A stretch of 48,046 nucleotides of DNA from Elusimicrobiota bacterium (GTDB lineage: Bacteria; Elusimicrobiota; Elusimicrobia; Elusimicrobiales; UBA9959), in contig JACQWV010000078.1 of the NCBI GenBank assembly GCA_016209085.1, positions 1 to 48,046 on the forward strand, read 5' to 3'. The translations under genes and the position numbers were made by a program. The notes under the pieces were generated by a model that worked only from the letters and a program-made list of their open reading frames with translations, searched no databases and was not told the DNA's origin. Positions 24,291 through 32,198 of the stretch are shown one piece after another (position 1 is the first letter of the stretch; each line of letters starts with the position of its first letter).

Positions 24291-25430
24291 ATGGCTCACG
24301 AAGATTACTACAGGATTCTCGGAGTTCCGAGAAACGCCACCGAGGATGAGATAAAATCAGCGTTCAGAAAATCCGCTTTTAAATATCATCCGGACTGCAA
24401 TCCCGGTAATAAAGAGGCTGAAGCCAGATTCAAGGAAATCAATGAAGCTTACAGCGCGCTTTCGGATCCCGAAAAAAGAAGAATGTACGACCAATTCGGC
24501 TTAGAGGGACTCAAAGCAGGAGGCGGCTTTTCCGGGTTTCAGAACGTGGATGTGGGAGACATTTTCGGAGACGTTTTTGAAAGTTTTTTTTCAGAGTTAA
24601 GAGGAAGCCCATTCAGAACCGCAAGGTCGCGCCGCGGAGCTGACTTGAAATATGACGTGGAAGTAAGTCTTGAAGAAGCTTTTGCAGGGGCAAAACTGCC
24701 CGTGACTTTTGAAAGGGCTGAGCTGTGCGAGACATGTTCCGGGACAGGAGCCAAGTCCAAAGGCGGTTTTCAGAAATGCAGAACTTGCAGGGGCGCCGGC
24801 AGGGTCCAGTTCTCCCAGGGCTTTTTTTCATTCAGCCAGACATGCCCTGACTGCGGCGGGAGAGGGGAGGTCATAGTTTCGCCATGCGGCCAATGCCATG
24901 GTTCCGGCAGGGTAAAAAATAAAGTAACGCTGAATATAAAAATCCCGCAGGGGATTCATGACAGTTCCACTTTAAGAGTAGCAAAAGCCGGAGACGCAGG
25001 CTCCAGGACGGCCGACTCGGGGGATTTATACGTTCAGGTGCGGATAAAACACCATCCGCATTTTGAAAGAGTTGAAAACGACATAATATATCACTGCAAT
25101 TTGTCCGTGACGGAAGCTGTTCTGGGCGCCGTGAAAGAGGTTCCGTGCATAGAGGGGGAAAAAACCGTAATTCATATCCCCGGCGGAACCCAGCATGGAA
25201 AGATTTTCAGAATTGCGGGCAAAGGAATGCCTTTTCTCGGGGCCAGGAAAAGAGGGGATATGATGGTGAACGTTAAAATAGACATTCCTGCCGAACTGAC
25301 TCCCAGACAAAAAGAGTTGTTTGAGGAACTGGCAAAAACCATGGATTCCCCGGATAGTGTCCGTGATACGGATAAAAGCTCAAAGAGTTTTTTTAAAAAA
25401 ATTCTCGGCGTTTTCGGATTCGTATTATAA
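24291..25430 (+). CDS. dnaJ: Chaperone protein DnaJ
   Basis: Full-length 379-aa type I Hsp40. The J domain has HPD at 33-35, then a G/F-rich region (about 75-110), four CxxCxGxG zinc motifs (C146/C149, C163/C166, C185/C188, C199/C202) and the C-terminal substrate domains. The ATG follows the dnaK stop with no gap, so translation is likely coupled. It is the last gene of the CIRCE-controlled operon. Confidence 0.98.
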   Translation: MAHEDYYRILGVPRNATEDEIKSAFRKSAFKYHPDCNPGNKEAEARFKEINEAYSALSDPEKRRMYDQFGLEGLKAGGGFSGFQNVDVGDIFGDVFESFFSELRGSPFRTARSRRGADLKYDVEVSLEEAFAGAKLPVTFERAELCETCSGTGAKSKGGFQKCRTCRGAGRVQFSQGFFSFSQTCPDCGGRGEVIVSPCGQCHGSGRVKNKVTLNIKIPQGIHDSSTLRVAKAGDAGSRTADSGDLYVQVRIKHHPHFERVENDIIYHCNLSVTEAVLGAVKEVPCIEGEKTVIHIPGGTQHGKIFRIAGKGMPFLGARKRGDMMVNVKIDIPAELTPRQKELFEELAKTMDSPDSVRDTDKSSKSFFKKILGVFGFVL

Positions 25431-25496
25431 AAATAGTAAAGAATTACCGCTTCAGGGGTTCAAGAGCAAGCGAGCAAACAAAGTGAAGCAAGCGAA

Positions 25497-25540
25497 GCTC
25501 GACCGAAAGGGGGCAGAGCCCACTTTCGGGAGCACCGAGC
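25497..25540. repeat. Hairpin repeat after dnaJ
   Basis: gctcg (25497-25501) and cgagc (25536-25540) enclose ccgaaag (25503-25509) with ctttcgg (25523-25529) and an inner gggc-aga-gccc stem. The left flank contains GCGAAGC (25492-25498). No T-run follows. Confidence 0.6.
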
Positions 25541-25554
25541 AATAAAGAAGTGAA

Positions 25555-25608
25555 TAGTGGCGAGTGGTTAGTAAAAGACTAATCACTATCCACTAATCAC
25601 TAACCACT
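25555..25608. repeat. tagtgg/ccacta simple inverted repeat
   Basis: tagtggcgagtggttagt faces actaatcactatccactaat over a short loop. The same word family occurs at 30290-30386, and weaker forms flank nadK and the MtaB-like gene. Confidence 0.6.
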
Positions 25609-25628
25609 TTGGTTGGAAGGGTGCGACA

Positions 25629-26336
25629 GTGCCGCCTCAATATTTTATTCCTCCGGAAAACATAAAAAATGGATTTTTTCTGGCCGAACCTTCGGAATCT
25701 CATCATATTTCATCCGTCGCAAGGAATAAAAAGGGCAATGAAATAGAAATTTTTGACGGGGCGGGGAACAAGTATTCCGCAGTCATAGAAGATATAAAAC
25801 GCAATCGCGTTTCAGGCAGGATTGCGGGACGGATTCCTTTTGAAAAACCCGGAACACGCGTGATACTTTGTTTTGCGGTTGTTTCAAGAAAATCCATGGA
25901 GTTTATATTTGAACACTGCACCGAGCTCGGAGTAAGCGCTTTCCAGCCCGTGTTGACTGAAAGAACCCAGTTTAAAACAGATAACTGGAATGCCAGGGCA
26001 GAGCATCTCAATCGCATAATAATATCGGCATGCAAACAGTGCGGCAATCCCCTGCTTCCGGAATTATCCGCTCCGCGGGCATTCGCAGATTTGTTTGACG
26101 AGTTCATGCCTATTTTTGTGGCTCATTGCCGCGGCGCGGTTTTAAAGCCGGCAAGAAACCTGAAAAGCCTGAAAGTTTTTATAGGACCGGAGGGGGGATT
26201 CTCAGCCGACGAACTGAAGCTTGCTGAAGCAAAAGGCGCGGTGTTTTTCAGTCTGGGAAGGCATGTTTTACGAAGTGAAACCGCCTGTATAGCGGCGACT
26301 GCGCTGCTGACAAATTTATTGGAGGAGACGGGGTGA
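25629..26336 (+). CDS. rsmE: 16S rRNA (uracil(1498)-N(3))-methyltransferase
   Basis: SPOUT-family methyltransferase modifying U1498 of 16S rRNA. The 235-aa length is typical. Visible features are the N-terminal PUA-like part (HHISSVARNKKGNEIEIFDG), KSMEFIFEHCTELGV, ISACKQCGN and the SAM-binding knot IGPEGGFSADELKLA followed by LGRHVLRSETACIAA. It starts with GTG and overlaps the next gene by 4 nt (GTGA). A dnaJ-rsmE neighbourhood is common in bacteria. Confidence 0.95.
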   Translation: MPPQYFIPPENIKNGFFLAEPSESHHISSVARNKKGNEIEIFDGAGNKYSAVIEDIKRNRVSGRIAGRIPFEKPGTRVILCFAVVSRKSMEFIFEHCTELGVSAFQPVLTERTQFKTDNWNARAEHLNRIIISACKQCGNPLLPELSAPRAFADLFDEFMPIFVAHCRGAVLKPARNLKSLKVFIGPEGGFSADELKLAEAKGAVFFSLGRHVLRSETACIAATALLTNLLEETG

Positions 26337-27616
26337 AAATTTATTTTAAAACCATAGGCTGCAGGGTAAATCAGGTTGAAACCCAGAGCATTGCGGAAAA
26401 ATTTGCGTCATTGGGTCACGCCAAGACGCCAGATTTCAACGAAGCAGACGCTTTTTTTCTCAATACCTGCGCTGTTACTTCAAAAGCAGACAGGGATACT
26501 TTAAATTTTGCCGGAAAAGTTTCAAAGAGCAAACGAGGCGCAAAACTGATAGTGACGGGCTGTTACGCCGATTTGTTCCCGGGGAGAATCCTGCAAATTT
26601 ATCCCGAGGCGCTTATTTTCAAAAATGACGAAAAAGAAGCCATCCCGTTTAAACTTGAAAATAAAACGGCTGAAAAGGATTTTTTTTCAGTGAGCGGTTT
26701 TTCCGACAGATCGCGCGCTTTCGTAAAAATCCAGGAAGGATGCAGTCTGAAATGTTCGTATTGCATCGTGCCCGCTGCCAGGCCTCATGTCGGTTCAAAA
26801 CCCTCTAAAAATCTTCTGAAAGAGATCCGTTTGATTCTTGAAAAGGGTTATAAAGAGATTGTAATCTGCGGCACCAGACTCGGCATGTACAGGTGCCCCC
26901 TGACCGGGATGACTCTCGTAGAGATAATGGCTGAAATATTCAGGATTCCCTGCGATTTCAGAATAAGGTTTTCTTCCATAGGGGCGGCGGAACTTTCGGA
27001 GAACCTTGTAAAGGTTCTGAAGGATGGAAAGGCGAAATTTTGCGATTACTTTCATATTCCTCTGCAGTCGGGTTCCGACAAGGTGCTCGGGGACATGAAT
27101 AGAAATTATGATAAGCGGTATTATCTGGACAGGATAGAATTTGTCAGGAAAAATTTTCACGAGCCGGGATTGTTTACCGACGTCATTGTCGGTTACCCGA
27201 CCGAGACTGAGGAAGATTTTCATAAAACATCGGAATTTGTTGAAAACTGCGGATTTGCAGGATTGCATGTTTTCAGATACTCTATCAGGCCGGGAACCGG
27301 AGCCGCAGGTTGCAGGCAGCTGAACGGAGCAGTCGTAAAAAAAAGAGCCAAAACGCTTCTCCAATTAGACAAAACGATAAGAGAAAAGTTCGCCCGTTCG
27401 TTAATAGGAAGCGTTCAGAAACTCGTGATTCTTAAAAATCATAAAACCGGGCATATCGGTTTGACTTCTAAATTTCAGAATGTGTTTATTCCTGGAAGTT
27501 ACAAACCCGGCGCTTTTGTATACGCGGTTATTGAAGGGGTGGACGGCAACGTTTGTATCGGGAGACCGATAACAGCAGTAAACAGTGGCAAAGCAGGAAG
27601 CGAAAATACCCAGTAA
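26333..27616 (+). CDS. mtaB: tRNA methylthiotransferase, MtaB-like
   Basis: A 427-aa radical SAM methylthiotransferase. The N-terminal UPF0004 domain keeps its three cluster cysteines (IGCRVNQVE, LNTCAVT, VTGCYAD). The radical SAM motif is C137-x3-C141-x2-C144 (GCSLKCSYCIVPAARP), and a TRAM-like C-terminal domain follows. The CRVNQVE start and overall length fit MtaB, which makes ms2t6A from t6A, better than MiaB. The GTG start overlaps rsmE by 4 nt, suggesting an RNA-modification pair. Confidence 0.9.
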   Translation: MKIYFKTIGCRVNQVETQSIAEKFASLGHAKTPDFNEADAFFLNTCAVTSKADRDTLNFAGKVSKSKRGAKLIVTGCYADLFPGRILQIYPEALIFKNDEKEAIPFKLENKTAEKDFFSVSGFSDRSRAFVKIQEGCSLKCSYCIVPAARPHVGSKPSKNLLKEIRLILEKGYKEIVICGTRLGMYRCPLTGMTLVEIMAEIFRIPCDFRIRFSSIGAAELSENLVKVLKDGKAKFCDYFHIPLQSGSDKVLGDMNRNYDKRYYLDRIEFVRKNFHEPGLFTDVIVGYPTETEEDFHKTSEFVENCGFAGLHVFRYSIRPGTGAAGCRQLNGAVVKKRAKTLLQLDKTIREKFARSLIGSVQKLVILKNHKTGHIGLTSKFQNVFIPGSYKPGAFVYAVIEGVDGNVCIGRPITAVNSGKAGSENTQ

Positions 27617-27678
27617 TCAGTAACCAGCCACAGCATAAAAATCATACTACATAACCAGTTAGCGCTATAGCGCCATTT

Positions 27679-28224
27679 ATGACTAAAGAAACAAAAGGGC
27701 AAGCAGATTGTCCGTACTGCGGATATCCGAATCCCGAGGGTTCCCGGGTCTGCGGGGTCTGCCTTAAGCGCATCAGCGGCAGTCGTTTCCATGAAACAAA
27801 AATTGAGGGCTTAAAGGGAGAAAGAAAAATCTTATGGCCTGCGGGCGTGATTATTTTGAGTCTTTTAACAGGATATTTCATATATTATAAACATACTCTG
27901 TCCGACCGTATGCAGGATGATCCGGGCGGATTAGAGTCAATGGGCGGGTATGATGTCATTGACGAAGAATTGGCGGTAAATTCTCTTGAGAAAATGGGCG
28001 GATTAAAATTCCAGGGGAAAGAAGAGGAAGAAATTCTTTTTTCAGCTTTAAAAAACAAAAATCCTGAAATTCGGAAAACGTGTTTGAAGGTTTTGAGTTC
28101 GTGGCTCCGTTTTGAGCCTGATAACCGGGATTATCTTAATGCAGCGAATAGTCTTCTCAGCGATCCCGATCCTCAAGTAAGAGCGCAAGCTCAGGAAATT
28201 ACTGCTGAGCATTTCAAAAAATAG
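27679..28224 (+). CDS. Zinc-ribbon membrane protein with HEAT-like C-terminus
   Basis: A 181-aa protein. Residues 11-32 form a zinc ribbon (CPYCGYPNPEGSRVCGVC). About 54-72 is one membrane span (LWPAGVIILSLLTGYFIYY). The C-terminal half is helical, with two HEAT-like repeats (EEILFSALKNKNPEIRKTCL and a segment ending SDPDPQVRAQAQEI). A ribbon-anchor-repeat layout suggests a small cytoplasmic sensor or scaffold next to an extracytoplasmic binding part. No specific function is known to me. Confidence 0.7.
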   Translation: MTKETKGQADCPYCGYPNPEGSRVCGVCLKRISGSRFHETKIEGLKGERKILWPAGVIILSLLTGYFIYYKHTLSDRMQDDPGGLESMGGYDVIDEELAVNSLEKMGGLKFQGKEEEEILFSALKNKNPEIRKTCLKVLSSWLRFEPDNRDYLNAANSLLSDPDPQVRAQAQEITAEHFKK

Positions 28225-28282
28225 CGGCCGATAAGCCCAGCGCTGTGGTAAACCGTATCCTGTTTATAACGACACAACAACT

Positions 28283-28291
28283 TGCTATAAT
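28283..28291 (+). promoter_or_regulatory. Extended -10 promoter candidate
   Basis: TGcTATAAT at 28283-28291 is a perfect extended -10 element. The -35 position (about 28263-28268, tttata) is poor, which extended -10 promoters tolerate. It would give a leader of about 160 nt before the next gene. Confidence 0.5.
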
Positions 28292-28299
28292 CAATAATA

Positions 28300-28457
28300 A
28301 TAAAAGGGCATGCTTGAAATTTTAAACCTGTATGGATGGAGGTTTTACCCCCACCCCGAAATTATTGATGGTGATTAATTTTAAGGCTTATAAAGCCAAA
28401 TTTTATCTAATGGCAATTTTATGCTTTTAAAGCCATGATTTGGCGTGGGGGTTTATT
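28300..28457 (+). promoter_or_regulatory. Long structured leader that can mask the start site
   Basis: The leader contains aaacct/aggttt (about 28325-28345), ggcttataaagcc (28384-28396) and atggc/gccat (about 28410-28435) stems. acccccac (28347-28354) is perfectly complementary to gtgggggt (28445-28452), the purine-rich stretch just before ATG 28458. Pairing would hide the likely ribosome binding site. Function as a switch is inference. Confidence 0.4.
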
Positions 28458-30284
28458 ATGGCACAGGACGACACAGATAAAGAAAAAGAGTCTATTGAAG
28501 AAATACTCGGCGATTTAAACGCGCTTTTAAATAAAATGCCTGCCATTCTTTCAGACATAAAAATGCCTGAAATCAAGCCCGTTGAAATTCCGCCTTTGAG
28601 TGATGTGTCCCCCGCCGTATGGCAGGGTGACCTTGCTGAAGGCGGGTCCGAAGGCGGCGGGCAGGCGGAGGAGAAAACCGAATCGGAGCCGGTTGAAATA
28701 GAAAAAAGCAAATTAGAGATTGAAAGTCTCGCGGACTCTATTGTAGAAGAAATGCAGCGCCAGGACGAAGTTGCCGGAACAGAGCGGCATTGCCCGTCCC
28801 GCGATTCCGCGGGACGAGCGGCCGGAACGGAACAGGAAAACGAACCTCAACAGCCGCTTGACACGGGAAAACAGAACGGTTCAAAAGAATATCCGGAGTT
28901 TGAATTTGATTTATCTTCGGAAGCATCTGCCGGCGCCGGCGAAACTGATGTTAAAAAAGAGCCTGTAGAAACTGAGCAGGAAAAGCTGATTCCGCAAAGA
29001 CAGCCGGGCGCGGATTCTTTCTCCGGCCAGACTGCCGATGTCGCGGTACCTGATATAGACGATCTTTTGAACTTATCTTCAGAAAGTTCATCCGTAAGAG
29101 AGGATGAGCCCAAAGGAGTTATTGAATTTAAGAATGTTCAGATTGCGTTTTCAGAGCCGGATGTACAGGCCGGGCTTGAACCGACAAAGCTTGAAGAGCA
29201 AATCCAACAACAAGGGGGAGAAATGAGTTTAAATGAGAATAGTCAGGAAGATAAAGAAATCAAAAAAGAACCGGAACAACGAGCCTCCGGCTCATCAAGT
29301 GTCGGGGGCATTGTCCCCCGACCGGAACAAACTCCGCAGGAAAAAGAATACATGGAGACAATCAAGCTGGACCCTTCAGAATTGGAATTTAAAGCTATGG
29401 CGGACGAGCCTGTTGCGAAGACCGGGCAAGACTCCGAAGGGCAGGGAGAACTTCAGGATAAGATGGAAACCGGTCCCGGAGAATCCATGGAACAATCGCA
29501 GGCTTTGGGTGAACAAACGCCATCTGCCGACGGTCTTGGCGTCACGAAGGAAGATATCTCAGCGCAGCCTGCTGAAACAATGCCTGAAAGTCTTGAAGTA
29601 AAGGCTTCTCAGCAAGAGGTTGTCTCAGCATTAGAAATGCCTGCTGTGTCAGGCGGCATAGAAATCCAGAAAAAAATTGATTTGAATCCTGTTCAGACCG
29701 ATTTCGGCCAGACTTTGCCGGGCGTTCCTAACGGCCTGTCCTCCGAAGCCTTGGCGAAGGGGGAAGCTTTAGCGCAGGCGGACCAGGGAGGCGAGTCAGC
29801 TCCTCAAGAGGCTGCTGAAGAGAAAACTGTAATGTGGAGCGGTCAGGATCCTTCTTTGACTTCCCGTATTCAGCTTGAAGACATTAACCTTGATGACGTG
29901 TCATCCAAGACCCCTCCTGAAAGCATTCCTTCGGAGAGGGTTAAAACGCTTGCTTTTTTGTATTCCATGGGAGACGAAAAACTGTGCGCTTCCATGCTGG
30001 CAAAAATTGATTCAATCTGTCTTAAGTCCCGGACAAAACCGATGTTTGTCAAAAGATCTTTTGTCAGGGTGTTTGAACCCGACATGAAGGGCTCCTATCT
30101 GCTTGAACTTGCTTCCCAGTCTGCGTGTTCCGGAGTCGTATGCGTAGGCAACATTCCGCATGAAAACGTATACGACATAGAAAATTCCTTTAACTCTTCA
30201 AATTTGTTTTTCAGACACATAAGTTATGACAATTTCACTCATCCCGTTATGGTGGATATGATAGCTGATTTGATACTTCTTTGA
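28458..30284 (+). CDS. Long acidic, mostly disordered protein with folded C-terminus
   Basis: A 608-aa product from ATG 28458 (MAQDDTDKEKESIEEILG); an upstream in-frame ATG at 28440 would place the purine-rich stretch inside the gene. Residues 1 to about 490 are Glu/Gln/Pro-rich and probably disordered, with hairpin-derived insertions at 28795-28816 and 29301-29322. The last about 115 residues look folded (KTLAFLYSMGDEKLCASML, then YLLELASQSACSGVVCVGN). There is no signal or membrane segment, so it should be cytoplasmic. I do not recognise the fold. It is next to the DnaA-like ATPase and sensor kinase genes and may act with them. Confidence 0.7.
   Translation: MAQDDTDKEKESIEEILGDLNALLNKMPAILSDIKMPEIKPVEIPPLSDVSPAVWQGDLAEGGSEGGGQAEEKTESEPVEIEKSKLEIESLADSIVEEMQRQDEVAGTERHCPSRDSAGRAAGTEQENEPQQPLDTGKQNGSKEYPEFEFDLSSEASAGAGETDVKKEPVETEQEKLIPQRQPGADSFSGQTADVAVPDIDDLLNLSSESSSVREDEPKGVIEFKNVQIAFSEPDVQAGLEPTKLEEQIQQQGGEMSLNENSQEDKEIKKEPEQRASGSSSVGGIVPRPEQTPQEKEYMETIKLDPSELEFKAMADEPVAKTGQDSEGQGELQDKMETGPGESMEQSQALGEQTPSADGLGVTKEDISAQPAETMPESLEVKASQQEVVSALEMPAVSGGIEIQKKIDLNPVQTDFGQTLPGVPNGLSSEALAKGEALAQADQGGESAPQEAAEEKTVMWSGQDPSLTSRIQLEDINLDDVSSKTPPESIPSERVKTLAFLYSMGDEKLCASMLAKIDSICLKSRTKPMFVKRSFVRVFEPDMKGSYLLELASQSACSGVVCVGNIPHENVYDIENSFNSSNLFFRHISYDNFTHPVMVDMIADLILL
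28795..28816. repeat. In-frame palindrome cgtcccgcg-attc-cgcgggacg
   Basis: Perfect 9-bp arms with a 4-nt loop lie inside the acidic protein gene and code for part of CPSRDSAGRAAG. They sit within a wider gccggaac/gccggaac context. Confidence 0.8.
29301..29322. repeat. In-frame palindrome gtcggggg-cattgt-cccccgac
   Basis: Perfect 8-bp arms lie inside the acidic protein gene and code for part of SSVGGIVPRPEQ. A smaller stem, gagcc-tcc-ggctc, precedes it at 29281-29293. Confidence 0.75.
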
Positions 30285-30289
30285 AAACT

Positions 30290-30386
30290 GCAGTGGTTAG
30301 TGACGAGTGGCGAGAAAAAAAGCACATAAGCGTGGAAGTGTGTAAGGGAAAAAACCAACCACTAATCACTAACCACTCGCCACTGC
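30290..30386. repeat. gcagtgg/ccactgc imperfect inverted repeat
   Basis: gcagtggttagtgacgagtg (from 30290) faces ctaaccactcgccactgc (ending 30386). It fills the gap before the DnaA-like gene and belongs to the same simple-repeat family as 25555-25608. Confidence 0.65.
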
Positions 30387-30410
30387 TATTAATTATGCTC
30401 TTAGTCATTT

Positions 30411-32198
30411 ATGATTAAAAAATGGGATCTCGCGCCGTCCCCCACTCCCCAAAACAAATCAAGACATAAACTTCTTCTTAAGGCTGAAATGAAAGACATT
30501 TTTTTGATTGTCAAAAAAATGGGGGGGACATGTTCACGACCGGAGAAGACCGCCGGCGATTATGATTTCATGATTTATATTTTACAGCTTGACCCTGAAA
30601 TACTTGCCAAGCTTAAAAAAGTTGTTGAAGAACTGATGAAAATGGAGCAGGAGGAAAAGGCGGAAGAATTCAAACCCGTCAAATCTGCTGCCGCGTCCGC
30701 GCCGCGGCCAGCTGTGCCTGCTGATTCAGCCGGAGTAAAAAAAACAGAAAAGCCGTCGGTTCCTCCGGTTAAAGAAAGTCCTCCTAAAACCGTCGTTCCC
30801 CCGGTTAAGAGGGAAGCTCCTCCGGTTCAACCGCAGCCTGCGGTTGCGGCAGGATATATGCCTCCGAGTCAGAAAGATGTCACTTCCAGAATAAAAATCG
30901 CCCAAACGGATGCAGGGAAACCTCCTGAGGTGAAAAAAGAAGCGCCGGTTCCGGCCAGCGCCGTTCAAATCACCGCAAAACCTGCCGATATTCCGGCAAA
31001 AGCTAAATCCAAGTGGGCGATTGAAATACCGCTCATTCCGACCTATACGTTCGATACGCTTATAGCCGGCTCGCATAACCGTTTTGCGCACGCGGCGGGC
31101 ATGGCCGTGGTGGAAAATCCCGGGGTAATGTATAACCCCCTTTTGATATTCGGTCCTCCCGGCGCTGGCAAGACGCATTTCATTCATTCCATATTTTACG
31201 GAATATCTTCCAGCATGGGTCAAGGCAATATTTTTGTGACCGACGGCGTCAGGTTTTCCAAAGGCATTGATCTGGCTGTCAGAGACGGGAGCATCGCAAA
31301 ACTGGATGCCATGTTTTCAAAAATAAAAGTCCTGATTATAGACGACGTGCATCTGGCGATGATTTCGGAAAGCAACAAAAAATATATTTCAAAATGGCTT
31401 AATGATTTTATTTCAAGCAGCAGGCAGGTAGTCATATCTTCCGTGTTCCCGCCGAAAACGTTGTCTGGGCTCGAAGACAACCTTGGATTCCAGTTTACGC
31501 AGGGATGGATGGTTGACCTTAAATTATGCAATGCGCAGACTTATAAAATGATTTTAAATCAAATACTCGCGGGCATGGACGTAAAACTTTCAGATGAAGA
31601 AGTCAATCTGATTTTTTCCGGCAGTCCTCCTTTCAGCGAAGTAATCAAAATCCTGCGCGGGATGAAAAAACTTGAAAAATTCATAATTGCATCCAAGCCG
31701 GACATTACGCACAAGGATTTGCTTGACATGATTATGGGATTTTCCACCCCCCTTGAAGATACCGGCGTTATTGACGAAGAGGAGCTTTCAAAGGGAAATT
31801 CCTTTGACATGTCTGCCAAAAGCAGTTGGCTGAAATGGGGAATGTTCTTTCCCAAAGGTTCCCTGCCGCAGGCCAAATGGCTGCTTTATAAAATAGTAGA
31901 GAGGGGCAGGGAGATAGGAATTGACTTGGTCTGGGAACAGGTTTTTATGGAAGAATACAATCCGGACGAACTCTACGGCATTCCTTTTAAAATAGGCAAC
32001 TACTCGGACGACCGGCGCGTCAGCGGCGTGATAATAATGGGCCCGCAGCCTACTTCCGCCCTCGGCGCTCAGGAAAACGAGTTTGCTCAGATTACCGAAA
32101 GAATACTTGACAGTTTTCTTATCAGGAACACCTGGATTCCCAATTCCAGATTAAAATCGCACTCCGGATATGTAAAAGCATTAATGAATTTGTTATGA
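30411..32198 (+). CDS. DnaA-like AAA+ ATPase without DNA-binding domain
   Basis: A 595-aa protein. Residues 1-85 are a small charged helical domain; about 90-200 are a Pro/Lys/Val linker. Residues about 210-440 match the DnaA ATPase: FDTLIAGSHNRFAHAAGMAV, Walker A GPPGAGKT (248-255), Walker B LIIDDVH (308-314) and VVISSVFPPKTL. Where DnaA has its two Arg residues (D-R-L-K-S-R-F-x-W-G) this protein reads DNLGFQFTQGW, so both are lost, and the sensor-II Arg also seems replaced. There is no domain IV; instead about 150 residues of unknown fold follow (SSWLKWGMFFPKGSLPQAKW onward). It is therefore not the replication initiator but probably a signalling or localisation ATPase. It overlaps the kinase gene by 4 nt. 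Confidence 0.85.
   Translation: MIKKWDLAPSPTPQNKSRHKLLLKAEMKDIFLIVKKMGGTCSRPEKTAGDYDFMIYILQLDPEILAKLKKVVEELMKMEQEEKAEEFKPVKSAAASAPRPAVPADSAGVKKTEKPSVPPVKESPPKTVVPPVKREAPPVQPQPAVAAGYMPPSQKDVTSRIKIAQTDAGKPPEVKKEAPVPASAVQITAKPADIPAKAKSKWAIEIPLIPTYTFDTLIAGSHNRFAHAAGMAVVENPGVMYNPLLIFGPPGAGKTHFIHSIFYGISSSMGQGNIFVTDGVRFSKGIDLAVRDGSIAKLDAMFSKIKVLIIDDVHLAMISESNKKYISKWLNDFISSSRQVVISSVFPPKTLSGLEDNLGFQFTQGWMVDLKLCNAQTYKMILNQILAGMDVKLSDEEVNLIFSGSPPFSEVIKILRGMKKLEKFIIASKPDITHKDLLDMIMGFSTPLEDTGVIDEEELSKGNSFDMSAKSSWLKWGMFFPKGSLPQAKWLLYKIVERGREIGIDLVWEQVFMEEYNPDELYGIPFKIGNYSDDRRVSGVIIMGPQPTSALGAQENEFAQITERILDSFLIRNTWIPNSRLKSHSGYVKALMNLL

Noticed and set aside
25321-25545. 74-codon frame at the dnaJ end
   Set aside because: It overlaps dnaJ in another frame and then reads through a hairpin repeat; no ribosome binding site or family match.
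26795-27364. 189-codon leftward frame
   Set aside because: It is antisense to the radical SAM domain of the MtaB-like gene, without recognisable protein features.
30726-31223. 165-codon leftward frame rich in Arg
   Set aside because: It is antisense to the Pro/Lys linker and ATPase part of the DnaA-like gene; Arg richness follows from the coding strand.
30411-32198. Annotation as the replication initiator dnaA
   Set aside because: Domain IV for DnaA-box binding is absent, the Arg finger positions are changed and no DnaA-box cluster was noticed nearby.
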